NCBI GenBank assembly: GCA_030682505.1
Contig: JAUXOH010000383.1
Coordinates: 1 to 8,771, forward strand
Direction of reading: 5' to 3'
Length of the DNA: 8,771 nucleotides
Source: Candidatus Didemnitutus sp.
Lineage (GTDB): Bacteria > Verrucomicrobiota > Verrucomicrobiia > Opitutales > Opitutaceae
The translations under genes and the position numbers were made by a program. The notes under the pieces were generated by a model. The model was not told where the DNA came from. It saw only the letters and a program-made list of their open reading frames with translations, and searched no databases. Positions 1 to 6,157 of the stretch are shown here, in pieces; position 1 is the first letter of the stretch, and each line of letters starts with the position of its first letter.

Positions 1-1
1 G

Positions 2-175
2 GCTACGCTGATCCGCGTCGGACGAATGCAGCGGTGGGTTATTGAAGGTGGGGTGGTACGACCAACCGCTGGCTCGCGGAAAAACCGGAACATAGGCGGT
101 CTAACCGAGGTGGATCGTTTGGTTCGCGGCTGGAATCGCCAACCGGATCTCGTTTCCCTGCTGCAACGGGCATGA
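2..175 (+). CDS. 3' fragment of an unidentified gene, possibly a MerR/HTH-like regulator
   Basis: One plus-strand frame is open from the left window edge to a TGA at 173-175 and encodes the last 57 residues of a protein whose start lies outside the window. The stretch containing VGRMQRWVIEGGVVRPTAG, followed by a basic SRKNRN segment and LTEVDRLVRGW, has the rhythm of a MerR-type winged helix: recognition helix, 'W..GGVVRP' turn, basic wing, then a 'T..D..RL' helix. That similarity was judged by eye and is weak. The fragment ends 74 bp before the IS21 element. The gene may be intact outside the window, since its stop codon is natural and not created by the insertion. It could also be an unrelated protein tail. 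Confidence 0.4.
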   Translation, partial: ATLIRVGRMQRWVIEGGVVRPTAGSRKNRNIGGLTEVDRLVRGWNRQPDLVSLLQRA

Positions 176-211
176 AGCCAAACCACCAAGCCTTTCTTGA
201 CTCCATTTCTG

Positions 212-226
212 CCCTGAAGAGGTGGG
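212..226 (+). repeat. 15-bp direct repeat, copy outside the IS (partner at 302-316)
   Basis: The 15-mer ccctgaagaggtggg occurs here, 24 bp outside the left end of the IS21 element, and again at 302-316 immediately inside the terminal repeats. The inner copy belongs to the subterminal part of the element, because the right end has a recognisable counterpart (gcagccactttgagaggt on the minus strand). The outer copy therefore looks like a scrap of IS left-end sequence stranded outside the element, perhaps from an earlier insertion or a local rearrangement. The rest of 176-249 shows no gene. Confidence 0.6.
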
Positions 227-249
227 CGGCAACAACGGCTCCATTTTCG

Positions 250-302
250 TGTCACCGGCCGGGTTAAATACAGCCACCTCGGGCCGGGTTAAATGCAGCC
301 AC
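250..302 (+). repeat. IS21 left terminal repeats (two tandem copies, 25-bp period)
   Basis: Two tandem units share the core ggccgggttaaat(a/g)cagcc, with 'ggccggg' at 257 and again at 282, exactly 25 bp apart. The block begins with TGTCAC at the element tip. On the opposite strand it aligns nearly base for base with the right end at 2814-2865, with one single-base gap and a few substitutions. Similarity continues weakly to about 312. In IS21-type elements such multiple terminal repeats are the transposase binding sites. This end lies downstream of istB. Confidence 0.88.
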
Positions 303-372
303 CCTGAAGAGGTGGGGAGGTCATGAACGATGGGATGGGGAGGACAAGAAAAAAGGTGCGATCGCCGGACGA

Positions 373-434
373 GCGGATTGGTCGCGGCCGAGGACAGGAG
401 CCGAAGAGCTTGCCGCAGGGCGCGACCAATCCGC
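373..434. repeat. 14-bp perfect inverted repeat downstream of istB
   Basis: The arm gcggattggtcgcg at 373-386 is the exact reverse complement of cgcgaccaatccgc at 421-434. The arms are separated by 34 bp. The pair begins 14 bp after the istB stop codon, in the only non-coding stretch inside the element. On the minus-strand transcript it could fold into a GC-rich hairpin. A T-run follows only about 16 nt beyond the stem (the a-run at 351-356 on the plus strand), so it is not a textbook intrinsic terminator. It may block read-through or protect the transcript's 3' end. Confidence 0.6.
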
Positions 435-447
435 GGGTGTGCGTTGG

Positions 448-1203
448 TCAGACATGTTTTTTGCCTCCGGATTTTGCGAGGGCACTGTCTTTGAGCCGGT
501 AGCTTTCGCCGGTGATGGCGAACACGGTGGCGTGATGGAGGAAGCGGTCGAGGACGGCGCCGGCGGTGGGCACGTCCTGCAGCAATTTTCCCCAGTCCTC
601 CAGCGGCCGGTTGCTGGTCATGATGGTGGAGCGCGTTTCGTAGCGGCGCATGATCACCTCGAGGAGATACTCGCCGGAGTGTTTGGGCAGCGCGCGCAGG
701 CCCATGTCGTCGATGATGAGCAGATCGCTTTTGAGATAAGCTTGGAGCACGCGGTCGCGCTGCTGGAGCGCGTCCTCGGCGAGGAAGTCGCGCACCAAAT
801 CGAAGATCGAGCGGTAGCCGACCGTGAACCCCTGCTTGATCGCTTCGTAGCCGATGGCCTGGGCCAAGTGCGTTTTGCCGGTGCCGGGCGGACCGATGAA
901 CAGCACGTCGTGTTTGGCGCGGATAAAGTGACAGGCCGCGAGCTCGTAGATCGGCTTGCGGGGGATCGATGGATTGAACCGCCAGTCAAACTCATCGAGA
1001 GGCTTGAGGGTGCGGAAGTCCGCCGTCTTGACCCGGCGTTGGATCTTGCGTTGGTGGCGGATGTTGACCTCGTCCTGGAGCGCGAGGGTCAAAAACTCCT
1101 CGTGGGTGAGTCGGTTGGCGAGCGCCTCTTGGAGGCGCACGGTCAGGGTCTCGCGCAAGCCGGAGAGCCGCAAATCATGGAGCAGAGTTTGGAGTTGGTT
1201 CAT
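448..1203 (-). CDS. istB: IS21-family helper ATPase IstB (AAA+)
   Basis: The gene encodes a 251-aa DnaC/DnaA-like AAA+ ATPase that, in IS21 elements, assists the IstA transposase by loading on target DNA and controlling strand transfer. Visible motifs are Walker A GPPGTGKTH at 104-112, Walker B LLIIDDMG at 161-168, sensor-1 TSNRP at 196-200 and a probable arginine finger at D219-R220. The N-terminal helical region (MNQLQTLLHDLRLSGLRETL) is typical, and the length is normal for the family. The ATG at 1203 is chosen because the family's N-terminus begins there. The frame stays open upstream to 1896, but that extension lies over istA and is not IstB-like. No Shine-Dalgarno sequence precedes the start (CAACTCCCCT), and it overlaps the istA 3' end by 29 bp, so translation is probably coupled to istA. 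Confidence 0.95.
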   Translation of the reverse strand: MNQLQTLLHDLRLSGLRETLTVRLQEALANRLTHEEFLTLALQDEVNIRHQRKIQRRVKTADFRTLKPLDEFDWRFNPSIPRKPIYELAACHFIRAKHDVLFIGPPGTGKTHLAQAIGYEAIKQGFTVGYRSIFDLVRDFLAEDALQQRDRVLQAYLKSDLLIIDDMGLRALPKHSGEYLLEVIMRRYETRSTIMTSNRPLEDWGKLLQDVPTAGAVLDRFLHHATVFAITGESYRLKDSALAKSGGKKHV

Positions 1204-2761
1204 AGGGGAGTTGGTAGTGACTGAGATCGCGGATGAGGGGATGGACTTGGAGGAAGTCGACCTGCACGACTTGCTCGCCTTGCAGGAGCAATTGGCGGAC
1301 GGCGCGCAAGCGCCACAGACCGAGATGGACGGCCCGGCCACAGGCGCGCTCCAACTCCAGGACGGGATGCTCGCGCGCGAGCGCCAGCAGACCTTGCAAG
1401 GTCCGCATCGCTTCGGGCCCACGCTGGGCCAGCAGGCCCTCGGCCCACGCGCCACTGTGCGCGCCCAACAATCGGCAACGCTCCAGCATGTAGTCGGCGC
1501 CGCGCTCGATGATGACGCGCTTGTGGGCGTGGATGTGCGCGTCATCGGTGGCGAACCGTCCGGGCTCGACCCGGACGTGGACCCCGATGGGCTCGAAGCG
1601 CTGATTGAAAATGCGCACCAAGCGGGCCTCGGCGCGGACCCAGACATCGCAACCAAGATACTCCGGCGGCACCGAGTAGAACGCCCGTTGGTAGGCGACG
1701 TGGCCGTCGCGATGCACCTTGCGCGGCGCCTCCTCGAAGCAGGGAAAGAGCGCCGCCGGCAACGGCCGCAAGGCGCTCTGCTCCGCGGTCGTGAAGTAGG
1801 TGCCGACCTGCTGGCGAATGGTGCCGTGCAGACGAGTGTCGGCGACCGTGCGCTCCCACTCGGACAAAAACATGTTTTGTTCGGCCAGGCTCCCAAACGT
1901 GCGGCCCTTGAGCGCGTTGGCTTGGGCGTATTTTACGCCCGCCTCGATCTTGCCCTTGTGGCGCGGCATCGCCGGCTTCGTCGGCAACAGCGCGGTGCCG
2001 TAGAACGAGCAAAACGCGCGGAGCTTCGGGTTGAGCTCCGGATCAAACCAGTCCGGCTGGAGGACCGCGGCCTTGAGGTTGTCGACGACCAGCGTGGCGG
2101 TGACGCCGCCAAAGTGGCGAAACGCGTTTTCCAGACAACGAATGAACGTCTCGGTATCCTGCCGCCAGACGACCTCGCTGTAGGCCTTGCGTGAGTGACT
2201 GAGCACGGCGCGAAAGAGATGCGGCCGGCGGCGACGCCGGTCCGGTTCGGCGATCCATGCGCCCTGACCAAAGTCGACCTGCATCTCCTCGCCGGGCTCG
2301 CACTCCATCCGGCGGAATGGCAGCTCGTGGACCTGCACCAGTCGGTGAACGAACCGTTTGACCGAGCCATACGCGCCGCGAAAATCATGCTCGCGCACCA
2401 GATCCTGATAGATCCGCTGAACGGATAGACCGGCCTGCACGGCCGTCTCAATCTCGGTGGCCAGCGGTTGACAAAGACTTGTCGGGCCGGGGCGCGAGCC
2501 GTGGGCCGGGTTCGTGGCTGGTTTTGGCGGCGGATCGTTCGCCGCGCCGTGGGCCGGGTTCATGGCTGCATTTGACGGCGAATCACCCTGCGAGCCGTGG
2601 GTCGGGTTCGTGGCTGCATTTGCTTCTGCTTGCGCCCGCCGCAGTTGCCGGCCGACCGTGGCTCGATCCACGCCCAGCTCACGCGCTACCCGGCGCCGCG
2701 ACCAGCCTCGGGTGGTTAAAACGATAATCGACTGTTGGATGCTCACGTTGAGTTGGTTCAT
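1175..2761 (-). CDS. istA: IS21-family DDE transposase IstA
   Basis: The 528-aa transposase would bind the terminal repeats and carry out DNA cleavage and strand transfer. An N-terminal helix-turn-helix lies at about residues 8-42 (RGWSRRRVARELGVDRATVG). An unusual repeated linker (49-96) follows, then a second helical DNA-binding segment (about 100-150) and an integrase-core catalytic domain. The DDE triad is visible as D163 in QVDFGQG, D227 in LVVDNLKAAV and E273 in HKGKIEAGVKY. A beta-rich C-terminal domain follows, with AFYSVPPEYLG around 360. The ATG at 2761 has a GAGGG four bases upstream. The linker carries three 16-residue repeats containing NP(T/A)HG(S/A) that make the protein longer than many IstA proteins. 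The gene is first in the istA-istB unit, and its stop codon lies inside istB. Family assignment is secure; present activity is inferred only from intact motifs. Confidence 0.95.
   Translation of the reverse strand: MNQLNVSIQQSIIVLTTRGWSRRRVARELGVDRATVGRQLRRAQAEANAATNPTHGSQGDSPSNAAMNPAHGAANDPPPKPATNPAHGSRPGPTSLCQPLATEIETAVQAGLSVQRIYQDLVREHDFRGAYGSVKRFVHRLVQVHELPFRRMECEPGEEMQVDFGQGAWIAEPDRRRRRPHLFRAVLSHSRKAYSEVVWRQDTETFIRCLENAFRHFGGVTATLVVDNLKAAVLQPDWFDPELNPKLRAFCSFYGTALLPTKPAMPRHKGKIEAGVKYAQANALKGRTFGSLAEQNMFLSEWERTVADTRLHGTIRQQVGTYFTTAEQSALRPLPAALFPCFEEAPRKVHRDGHVAYQRAFYSVPPEYLGCDVWVRAEARLVRIFNQRFEPIGVHVRVEPGRFATDDAHIHAHKRVIIERGADYMLERCRLLGAHSGAWAEGLLAQRGPEAMRTLQGLLALAREHPVLELERACGRAVHLGLWRLRAVRQLLLQGEQVVQVDFLQVHPLIRDLSHYQLPYEPTPNSAP
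2474..2617 (-). repeat. Three 48-bp in-frame repeats in istA resembling the IS terminal repeats
   Basis: The plus-strand landmark gccgtggg(c/t)cgggtt recurs at 2498, 2546 and 2594, exactly 48 bp apart, and encodes three 16-residue repeats at IstA residues 49-64, 65-80 and 81-96. Parts match the element's ends. tggctgcatttgac at 2563-2576 is identical to 2815-2828. tggctgcatttgc at 2611-2623 is identical to 2840-2852. gggccgggtt at 2503 and 2551 equals 281-290 of the left end. Relative to the ends, the two sub-motifs are joined in a different orientation. These copies may be extra transposase binding sites or relics of captured end sequence. Confidence 0.75.
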
Positions 2762-2813
2762 TACGCCCTCGGCGAAAGCGATCTTCGCCTCGGACGTAAA
2801 CTAACCTCTCAAA

Positions 2814-2865
2814 GTGGCTGCATTTGACCCGGCCCGACCTGGCTGCATTTGCCCGGCCCGTGACA
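2814..2865 (-). repeat. IS21 right terminal repeats (two tandem copies, 25-bp period)
   Basis: Two copies of tggctgcatttg(a)cccggccc(g) start at 2815 and 2840, exactly 25 bp apart, and the block ends in GTGACA at 2860-2865. Reverse-complemented, it matches the left end at 250-302 with a few substitutions and one single-base gap. It lies 52 bp upstream of the istA start, so it probably overlaps or adjoins the istA promoter, and IstA binding here could also repress its own transcription. No convincing sigma-70 promoter was recognised between 2762 and 2813. Confidence 0.88.
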
Positions 2866-3209
2866 GCACTACGCTTTCCAGTCTCTGTTGTCATTGTGGT
2901 ATTTTGTTGTGGGGCGGTCGTGCGAATAGCTTACGCATGCTCGGCGTTTTTGCCAACTTGATATATAGCACGCGCACCCCGCGGGCATCACCACTTCATC
3001 GCTGGAACAGAAGACTTATTAGCAGCGGGTTGACTCACTGCTGGGTCTCAACGAATCCCTTGATGTCACTGCCGTTCAAAGTCTCTTCCGGGAAGAGTGT
3101 GTCCACCGGTAATGCTCCATTCATTCATAAAAGCTAACGGACATCCTTCCTGTGGCCAATGGCAAATTCCCGCGTGTTATCGCTTGCAAGCAAGCTTCTA
3201 CAAAAAAGC
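2866..3209. other. Intergenic region with no recognised gene
   Basis: These 344 bp lie between the IS right end and the helicase remnant. No tRNA, terminator or gene was recognised. Base composition is visibly lower in GC than in the flanking genes. A short palindrome (ctcttccgggaagag, 3083-3097) and a TATATA string near 2961 are present without a convincing promoter arrangement. Both strands carry only short open stretches. The most protein-like is a 29-codon minus-strand frame at 3035-3124 without a ribosome-binding site and without a recognised relative. The region may be decayed DNA left by rearrangement. Confidence 0.6.
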
Positions 3210-3308
3210 ATGTCCCCCCTCATGCCCGCGCCCCGCGAACTGCCCATTTACGAACTCGAGTCCCGGATCCTCACGATCGTGCGCGCAGCGGGTCGCGCGA
3301 TTGTGTAG
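3210..3308 (+). pseudogene. N-terminal remnant of an HrpB-like DEAH-box ATP-dependent helicase
   Basis: A 32-codon plus-strand reading from ATG 3210 to TAG 3306 contains ELPIYELESRILTIVRAAG, followed by RAIV. This resembles the extreme N-terminus of HrpB-type DEAH helicases (LP(I/V)..L...I...L.....VVL.APTGSGKST). The Walker A segment should come next. Instead there is a stop codon, and the same frame continues as A-P-P-K-E-T followed by TAA, as if the glycine-rich loop (GxG) had been lost. Nothing of the remaining helicase domains follows, because the space is taken by the convergent 3' end of the Sel1-repeat gene. The start lacks a Shine-Dalgarno sequence. The fragment would be non-functional. 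The assignment rests on about 25 residues and is tentative. Confidence 0.45.
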
Positions 3309-3325
3309 GCACCGCCGAAGGAGAC

Positions 3326-6109
3326 TTAAGATGAACGGGCGCGGGTCTTTTCTTCCGGTGTCGCTTCCTTCACTTTGCGCCGCAGTTCAAGTTTTTCCCT
3401 GAGCAACCCGGCTTTAGGGTGGCCGATGTTCTCAGCCATCTGAGCGTAGCGGATGGCTTGTTCGAGGGTGGGGGCGTTTGGTTCGCCTTCGTAGGTCAGA
3501 GCCCCAAGAAAGAAGAGCGCGTTGACATGGTTGCCGTCGGCCGCACGCTGAATGAACTGCAGGGCTTTGAGCTTATCTTGGGTCACGTTGGTGCCGAAAT
3601 AGTACATCTGGCCAAGCGAGTAGGCGGCTTCAGGTGAGTTGGGAACCGCGCGATGGAAGGTTGCGATCGCTTCGGCGAGTTTACCTTGTTTCATCTGCTG
3701 TATGGCCAGTTGATTCAGGGCGGATCCGTTGCCTCGTTTGATGGCCTGCTGGGCGTATTTCTTGCTCCGGCTTGCGTTGGGCTTGACTCCGAGACCTTGA
3801 TCATAGCAAACCGAGAGCCAGTCGTACGCATAGCCTGCCAGAAAATCGTCCTCGAATTCGGTCAATTTTCGGAGGAGCGGGATGGCCTCCGTGTAATTCT
3901 GCTTGCGCATGAGGATGTCGCAGATGGAGGGCAGCACCCGCAGGTTTCCCATCTTCACCATCTGCTGCATCCAAAATATGGCACGATCCATGTCGAATGA
4001 TACCCCGGTGCCCGTGAGATAGAAATTAATCAGCCGACGCAAGGCCTCAGGGTTGCCCTCCAAGGCGGCCAAGCGGTAGTGATAGGCCGCTTCCGTGAAG
4101 GTGACCGGCACGCTTTGGCCATGTTCGTGCATGTGACCCAAGTTGAAGTGCGCCCCCGGGAGGCCCCAGTCCACCGCTTGTTCAAAATACTGATAAGCTT
4201 TTTGGTAGTCTTGGGGCAGGAGTATCCCATCGTGGTAAGCAGTGCCGAGATTCAGGGCGGCGTAGGGAAACTGAAGCCGGACACTGGCTTCGTAGTGTCG
4301 GAGCATCAAAGCTCGGTTGGTCTCGATGCGGGCGCCACCGACAGTGCCGAGGACCTGCCTCAGTTTTTCCGCATAGAGCACTCCAAGATTACAATGAGCG
4401 CGGGCATGATCGGGCTGCTGTTGCAGGCATTTCAGGTAATAGGTCTCAGCCTTGTCCAGATCCTTGGCCACTCCGCGGCCCCCTTGCAGCATGTTGGCAT
4501 AGTTCGCGGTGGCGTCGGCATCGCCGGCATCGCTGCCTTCGATGTAATAACTCACAGCCTCCTTCAGGGCTTCTTGCGCGGTGGTGCCATACCCGAACGC
4601 CCGGGTGGCGATGTGCTCGGCGAGCAGGCCCAGTTGGCAAAGGGCACCGCCGTGCCGTGCTTTTCCGGCCTTCTTCAACCATTTCTTCGCGTCCTCCATG
4701 TCGGCTTTGACGCCCCAGCCGTTCAAATATCGCAGACCGAGTAGATACTGCGCGGTCGGATCGTTTTTCTTTTTGGCCCAGGTCTCGTTGAGAGCGGTCA
4801 CTTCCTCGAAGGTGAGCGGTTCCGGCGGACACTGGCCGAGGTTGCCCAAGTAACAGACGATATCGGTCGCGCGGTGCTTTTGAAAGAGCGCGTCGGCCTT
4901 GGCGGGATCCTTCGCGACTCCGAAGCCATTCTGGTAACAAATGGCGAGATTGGCGACGCCTAGGTAGTGCTTTGGTTTGTCGCCGCCGCCGGCTTTTTCA
5001 AACCATCGGAACGCCTGGACGGGATCGGCCTGACCGAGTTCACCCCGGGCGTGGATGAGGCCAAGCTGGAGCATAGCCCAAATCTGGCCGGTCTCCGCAG
5101 CGAGCTCATACCATTTAACGGCCTCGGCGGCGTTGTAGTTCTTCGATTTCTTGTCGCCAAGCATGGTGGCGATGTTCATTTGCAGGCTGCTGAGCTGATT
5201 TGCTCCGACTTCATCTGCCTTTTCCTCGAGATCCGCCACGGCGAACTCGTCCAGTATTTTTAGGGAAACATAATTATGGATGAGACTGATCTGTTGGCGC
5301 GCAATGAGCTTGCGACTGCGGTCGAGCATTTCGTTCGCCTTGGCGAGGTCTCGTGGTCCGCCTTGGCCGAAGGCGTAGTTCAGGGCGGCTTGCACCGCTG
5401 CGGCATAGAGACCGCTGCGCCCTTCGGTGCCGGCGGTGGCTGCGGCAACGTAGTGCGCCTGCGCATCGGTGGTTCTGCTTTGGCGGTCCAGGATCTGCCC
5501 GAGAAGGAAGTGGGCGGTGGCCTGAGATTCTCTGACGGGATCGCGACTCAGTTCGCCGGCGACACCTCCGCTGCTGTCGGAGATCGCGCCAAGGGTCGGA
5601 TCCGGAGCGGTCGGCTGGCTGAAATCAGCGTCCGTCGCTAGTGCGGCCGACAGCCACGCCGCCGCCTTGGCATCATCTTTCCTCACCCCGCTCCCGGTGG
5701 CGTAGGAAGCACCGAGACTGACCTTGGCGAACGCGTTGCCCCGTTCGGCGGCAAGTCGAAACAGGTTGGTGGCCTTGCGGGCGTCTTTTTGAAAACCGTA
5801 AGATCCGGAGGCCAAGCAGTTGCCGAGCAACACTTGTGCGTGGGTATACTCCTGATCGGCCAAGGCCTGCAAAGAGGTCCGTCCGGCGGCGAGTTCCGCG
5901 GGATTTGCACTTTGCAGTTGCTTGATTGAGGCCCAAAATTTCTCGACTGCCGGGTCGGTCTTGAGCGAGACGCCGATGATTTCATCCCTGTCTTGGTCGA
6001 CATTGAGCTTCGGCGTGGACCGCTCTGCCAATGTCGGACATGGCATCAATGCCAGCAGCAACAAACACAACGCGGGTGACGAATGGCGGAAGAGGATGAA
6101 ACTGGACAT
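3326..6109 (-). CDS. Exported Sel1/TPR-like repeat protein, candidate adaptor or scaffold
   Basis: The gene encodes 927 aa. A signal peptide spans about 1-28 (hydrophobic ALCLLLLALMPCPTLA, cleavage after A28). The 'LMPC' is not a proper lipobox, so the product is probably periplasmic or outer-membrane associated, not a lipoprotein. Most of the mature chain consists of Sel1-like helical repeats with the A...LG..Y..G.GV..D...A..W...A pattern. Clear units lie near 93-124, 127-158, 342-374, 381-413, 452-484, 532-565, 616-650, 652-686, 688-720, 757-793, 828-860 and 862-895. A less repetitive stretch sits at about 160-330. A charged tail (LREKLELRRKVKEATPEEKTR) ends the protein. Such solenoids bind proteins and have no catalytic activity of their own. 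The gene starts 48 bp after the protease gene on the same strand, so co-transcription is likely. No Shine-Dalgarno is evident, leaving the exact start less certain. The specific role is unknown. Confidence 0.87.
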   Translation of the reverse strand: MSSFILFRHSSPALCLLLLALMPCPTLAERSTPKLNVDQDRDEIIGVSLKTDPAVEKFWASIKQLQSANPAELAAGRTSLQALADQEYTHAQVLLGNCLASGSYGFQKDARKATNLFRLAAERGNAFAKVSLGASYATGSGVRKDDAKAAAWLSAALATDADFSQPTAPDPTLGAISDSSGGVAGELSRDPVRESQATAHFLLGQILDRQSRTTDAQAHYVAAATAGTEGRSGLYAAAVQAALNYAFGQGGPRDLAKANEMLDRSRKLIARQQISLIHNYVSLKILDEFAVADLEEKADEVGANQLSSLQMNIATMLGDKKSKNYNAAEAVKWYELAAETGQIWAMLQLGLIHARGELGQADPVQAFRWFEKAGGGDKPKHYLGVANLAICYQNGFGVAKDPAKADALFQKHRATDIVCYLGNLGQCPPEPLTFEEVTALNETWAKKKNDPTAQYLLGLRYLNGWGVKADMEDAKKWLKKAGKARHGGALCQLGLLAEHIATRAFGYGTTAQEALKEAVSYYIEGSDAGDADATANYANMLQGGRGVAKDLDKAETYYLKCLQQQPDHARAHCNLGVLYAEKLRQVLGTVGGARIETNRALMLRHYEASVRLQFPYAALNLGTAYHDGILLPQDYQKAYQYFEQAVDWGLPGAHFNLGHMHEHGQSVPVTFTEAAYHYRLAALEGNPEALRRLINFYLTGTGVSFDMDRAIFWMQQMVKMGNLRVLPSICDILMRKQNYTEAIPLLRKLTEFEDDFLAGYAYDWLSVCYDQGLGVKPNASRSKKYAQQAIKRGNGSALNQLAIQQMKQGKLAEAIATFHRAVPNSPEAAYSLGQMYYFGTNVTQDKLKALQFIQRAADGNHVNALFFLGALTYEGEPNAPTLEQAIRYAQMAENIGHPKAGLLREKLELRRKVKEATPEEKTRARSS

Positions 6110-6118
6110 AAACTGGAC
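6099..6118 (-). repeat. 9-bp tandem duplication spanning the Sel1-gene start codon
   Basis: The 9-mer gtccagttt (minus strand) occurs twice with an 11-bp period, once just before and once just after the ATG at 6107-6109. It could be a slippage product, or a small site affecting initiation. It also makes the upstream context of this start unusual, with no ribosome-binding purine run. Confidence 0.45.
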
Positions 6119-6157
6119 TACGCCTGCAGCAAATTTATGGTCTCATGGCGCGGTACG

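Larger units (their letters stand above)
250..2865 (-). mobile_element. IS21-family insertion sequence, about 2.6 kb, both ends present
   Basis: The element starts with TGTCAC at 250 and ends with the complementary GTGACA at 2865. It contains the two-gene istA-istB arrangement diagnostic of the IS21 family, read on the minus strand. Both ends carry two tandem repeats of 25-bp period (250-302 and 2814-2865) that match each other as long inverted repeats, as expected for IstA binding sites in this family. The length of 2616 bp is at the upper side of the usual IS21 range. Both genes are full length and retain their catalytic motifs, so the element may be active. The flanking bases (…ccattttcg on the left, gcactacgc… on the right) show no 4-8 bp target duplication, which suggests a flanking deletion or recombination after insertion. 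Confidence 0.93.

Noticed and set aside
439..1224. 261-codon plus-strand open frame
   Set aside because: It is antisense to istB, and its protein is compositionally odd. The minus strand carries clear Walker motifs.
1204..1896. Upstream extension of the istB frame, possibly an IstA-IstB frameshift fusion
   Set aside because: The extension is Ser/Arg-rich shadow coding of istA. No slippery site was recognised, and IstB begins naturally at 1203.
956..2194. 412-codon plus-strand open frame
   Set aside because: It is antisense to istA/istB, a high-GC shadow of the DDE transposase.
3035..3124. 29-codon minus-strand open frame in the intergenic region
   Set aside because: It looks somewhat protein-like, but it is too short, has no Shine-Dalgarno at useful spacing, and no known relative was recognised.
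2814..3137. 107-codon plus-strand open frame starting in the IS end
   Set aside because: It begins within the terminal repeat, has no ribosome-binding site, and no family features were recognised.
3276..3305. GC-rich hairpin downstream of the Sel1 gene as a terminator
   Set aside because: The stem is only about 5 bp of gcgcg/cgcgc with no T-run, and it overlaps the helicase remnant.
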